NCBI GenBank assembly: GCA_024709705.1
Contig: JANJWE010000055.1
Coordinates: 1-5,356, forward strand
Origin: Flavobacterium sp.
GTDB lineage: Bacteria > Bacteroidota > Bacteroidia > Flavobacteriales > Flavobacteriaceae
Direction of reading: 5' to 3'
Length of the DNA stretch: 5,356 nucleotides
The notes below the pieces were generated by a model. The model worked only from the letters and a program-made list of their open reading frames with translations. It was not told the origin of the DNA and ran no database searches. Positions within the stretch are counted from its first letter, which is position 1, and each line of letters begins with the position of its first letter. This document shows positions 4,187 through 5,356 of the stretch, in pieces. The translations under genes were made by a program, and so were the position numbers.

Positions 4187-4218
4187 GAAAAAAAAGTCTT
4201 CCTTTTTGAGGAAGACTT
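4187..4218 (-). terminator. Intrinsic terminator of the HU gene
   Basis: The 9-bp stem AAGTCTTCC (4194-4202) with GGAAGACTT (4210-4218) closes a 7-nt loop. Read on the minus strand it is followed by an eight-T run (4195-4188, partly shared with the stem). It lies 22 bp after the HU stop codon and insulates yqgE from HU transcription. Confidence 0.85.
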
Positions 4219-4240
4219 CTTTTATATGGTTGCAATCAGA

Positions 4241-4513
4241 TTAGTTTACAGTACCTTCTAATTCAGCACCAGCTTTGAATTTTACTACGTTTTTAGCAGC
4301 AATTTTGATTGTCTTTCCAGTTTGTGGATTTCTACCGTCTCTTGCAGCTCTTTTAGATACTGACCAAGATCCAAAACCTACTAATGAAACTCTACCTCCT
4401 TTTTTCAAAGTAGCTCCTACGTTTCCTAAAAATGATTCTAAAGCTAATTTAGCAGCTGCTTTAGTAATTCCTGCATCTGCAGCGATAGCATCGATTAATT
4501 CTGATTTGTTCAT
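4241..4513 (-). CDS. HU-family nucleoid DNA-binding protein
   Basis: The 90-residue size and layout match bacterial HU exactly. MNKSELIDAIAADAGITKAAAKLALESFL forms the two N-terminal dimerisation helices, followed by LKKGGRVSLVGFGSW (36-50). The DNA-wrapping beta-arm includes KRAARDGRNPQTGKTI (54-69), with Pro63 in RNP as the intercalating residue, and the protein ends in VVKFKAGAELEGTVN. It binds and bends DNA as a dimer and compacts the nucleoid. I chose the ATG at 4513 because it gives the canonical MNKSELI start; an upstream in-frame ATG at 4543 would add ten residues (MFNQQLITII) not found in the family and would shorten the leader to about 10 nt. A clear promoter and phased repeats lie upstream and a terminator downstream, so it is probably a strongly expressed single-gene unit. 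HU versus the related IHF cannot be separated fully by eye, but length and arm favour HU. Confidence 0.95.
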   Translation of the reverse strand: MNKSELIDAIAADAGITKAAAKLALESFLGNVGATLKKGGRVSLVGFGSWSVSKRAARDGRNPQTGKTIKIAAKNVVKFKAGAELEGTVN

Positions 4514-4557
4514 AATAATAGTTATTAATTGTTGGTTAAACATAAAGTTAATTATAA

Positions 4558-4587
4558 CAAATTTAATAGGATTTCCTTACCGAGCAA
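4558..4587 (-). promoter_or_regulatory. HU gene promoter (Bacteroidota -33/-7 type)
   Basis: On the minus strand, TTG (4587-4585) is separated by exactly 19 bp from TAAATTTG (4565-4558), a perfect TAnnTTTG box. This is the same spacing as in the tRNA-Met promoter of this window. The start of transcription would be near 4552, giving a leader of about 40 nt before the ATG at 4513. Confidence 0.7.
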
Positions 4588-4607
4588 GCATTTTCACTAG
4601 TTTTCGT

Positions 4608-4643
4608 TGTTTTTGTTGATAACTTGCGTGTTTTTGTTGATAA
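4608..4643. repeat. Two phased 15-bp direct repeats with DnaA-box-like cores upstream of the HU promoter
   Basis: TGTTTTTGTTGATAA occurs at 4608-4622 and again at 4629-4643, identical, with a 21-bp period (two helical turns). On the minus strand each begins TTATCAACA, one base from the DnaA box TTATCCACA. They lie 21 to 56 bp upstream of the -33 element, where an activator or repressor would bind. Confidence 0.65.
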
Positions 4644-4694
4644 GGACGCTAAAAAGTTGCTATTTATCGATGCTTTTTCAGTGTTTTCAATGCC

Positions 4695-5356
4695 TCAGAC
4701 TACTTTTGTGTGTTCAGAAAAGGTCATTCCGTTGAGTAATTCGGCTGTCTTCATTTTCTTTTTACCTGGGAATTGCAATTCTTCAACGTTGAGGTATCCT
4801 TCTTTTACGGCTATTTTCATTTCTTTTTTGGTAGTACATACCGTTCCCGTTGTATGGCTATGTTGAAGCGGTTCCCATTGGGCTTTGTAAATTTTTACGC
4901 TCCATTCTTGGTTGCCGTCTTTAAATGTTGTCCAAGCGGTAGGGTAGGGTGAAAGTCCCCTGATTTGGTTATAGATTTGTTCTCCTGTGGCATTCCAATC
5001 GATTTTACAATTGTCCTTGTGGAGTTTGTGTGCCATTTTGAGTGAACCGGTTTCTTTTTGTTTTTGAGGAAGGGCTTTTTGGGTTTCAATCAAGTGCAGG
5101 GTCTCCACGACGGCCTCTTGCCCTAAGGTCATGAGTTTGTCACGCAATTCACCTGCTGTTTCATTGGGTTCTATTGAAGTTTCCTTGGCTAATATAATGG
5201 CACCGGTATCAATGTGTTCGTCAATAAAAAAGGTAGTTACACCGGTTCGGGTTTCTCCATTGATGATAGCCCAGTTTATGGGAGCTGCACCCCGGTATTG
5301 AGGCAATAGCGATGCATGTAAATTGAAGGTTCCCCATTGGGGCATTTTCCAAACGG
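4695..5356 (-). CDS. fmt: Methionyl-tRNA formyltransferase, C-terminal two thirds (5' end outside the window)
   Basis: The enzyme transfers a formyl group from 10-formyltetrahydrofolate to Met-tRNA(fMet) for translation initiation. The frame is open to the window edge (VWK precedes the first in-window Met at 5345), so the N-terminal folate-domain start is missing; about 219 codons of a protein usually near 315 are present. Counting from that Met, the catalytic core is clear: GTFNLHASLLPQYRGAAPINW (5-25) holds the catalytic Asn8 and His10 and the SLLP loop, and FIDEHIDTGAI (40-50) holds the catalytic Asp46. The C-terminal tRNA-binding OB-type domain starts near NCKIDWNATGEQIYNQIRGL and includes GLSPYPTAW and LQFPGKKKM. 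The Met at 5345 is internal, not a start. No terminator is seen between fmt and the HU promoter, so some read-through into the HU gene is possible. Confidence 0.93.
   Translation of the reverse strand, partial: VWKMPQWGTFNLHASLLPQYRGAAPINWAIINGETRTGVTTFFIDEHIDTGAIILAKETSIEPNETAGELRDKLMTLGQEAVVETLHLIETQKALPQKQKETGSLKMAHKLHKDNCKIDWNATGEQIYNQIRGLSPYPTAWTTFKDGNQEWSVKIYKAQWEPLQHSHTTGTVCTTKKEMKIAVKEGYLNVEELQFPGKKKMKTAELLNGMTFSEHTKVV

Noticed and set aside
4514..4543. Ten-codon N-terminal extension of HU from the ATG at 4543
   Set aside because: HU proteins start at MNKSELI; the extension is not family-like, and the promoter at 4558-4587 would leave too short a leader.
4644..4694. Intrinsic terminator between fmt and the HU promoter
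   Set aside because: No stem of useful length followed by a T-run could be drawn on the minus strand.
4275..4866. Plus-strand frames across the HU gene and the fmt 3' end
   Set aside because: They are antisense to well-recognised genes; the second starts within the repeat region upstream of HU and has no family pattern.
4895..5089. Minus-strand 64-codon frame inside fmt
   Set aside because: It is out of register with the clear Fmt sequence and Lys-rich from the shifted frame only.

Overview
The window looks like a chromosomal segment of a Bacteroidota member, most likely a Flavobacterium-like Flavobacteriaceae. The evidence is low G+C, promoters of the Bacteroidota type (TTG about 19 bp upstream of TAnnTTTG) rather than -35/-10 boxes, little sign of Shine-Dalgarno sequences, and a set of core proteins (START-like protein, class IV PLP enzyme, YqgE, HU, Fmt) that all read as flavobacterial. 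The organism is inferred, not proven.

Left part (1 to about 2020): accessory, scarred DNA. It opens with the 3' end of an interrupted Rhs-repeat gene. This is cut by a 732-bp REP-associated tyrosine transposase (RAYT, IS200-like) element bounded by 31-bp inverted repeats that each fold into a hairpin. The transposase gene is itself broken by a 49-nt insertion. Next come an orphan C-terminal coding fragment with no start codon of its own and a small predicted lipoprotein gene 8 bp behind it. These two may be a displaced Rhs tip and an immunity partner, but that is inference. A second, much more decayed RAYT copy then fills most of 1587 to about 1957. Comparing the two copies shows several short (26 to 50 nt) insertions with shared motifs.

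Junction (2024-2217): an elongator-type tRNA-Met(CAU) gene on the minus strand, with a clean Bacteroidota promoter and a strong intrinsic terminator. Its 3' side faces the accessory DNA.

Right part (2298-5356): compact core genome. A START-like domain gene and a class IV aminotransferase/aminodeoxychorismate lyase-like gene run on the plus strand. They converge, with a 9-bp tail overlap, on three minus-strand genes: yqgE, an HU-family DNA-binding protein gene, and fmt (methionyl-tRNA formyltransferase, running off the right edge). Intrinsic terminators follow the START gene and the HU gene. The HU promoter is preceded by two identical 15-bp direct repeats spaced exactly 21 bp apart, each containing a DnaA-box-like TTATCAACA.

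No CRISPR array, rRNA gene or complete new multi-gene system is visible. The most informative signals are the mini-insertions revealed by the RAYT pair, the terminator nested between a promoter and a start codon at 2705-2739, and the phased repeats upstream of the HU gene.
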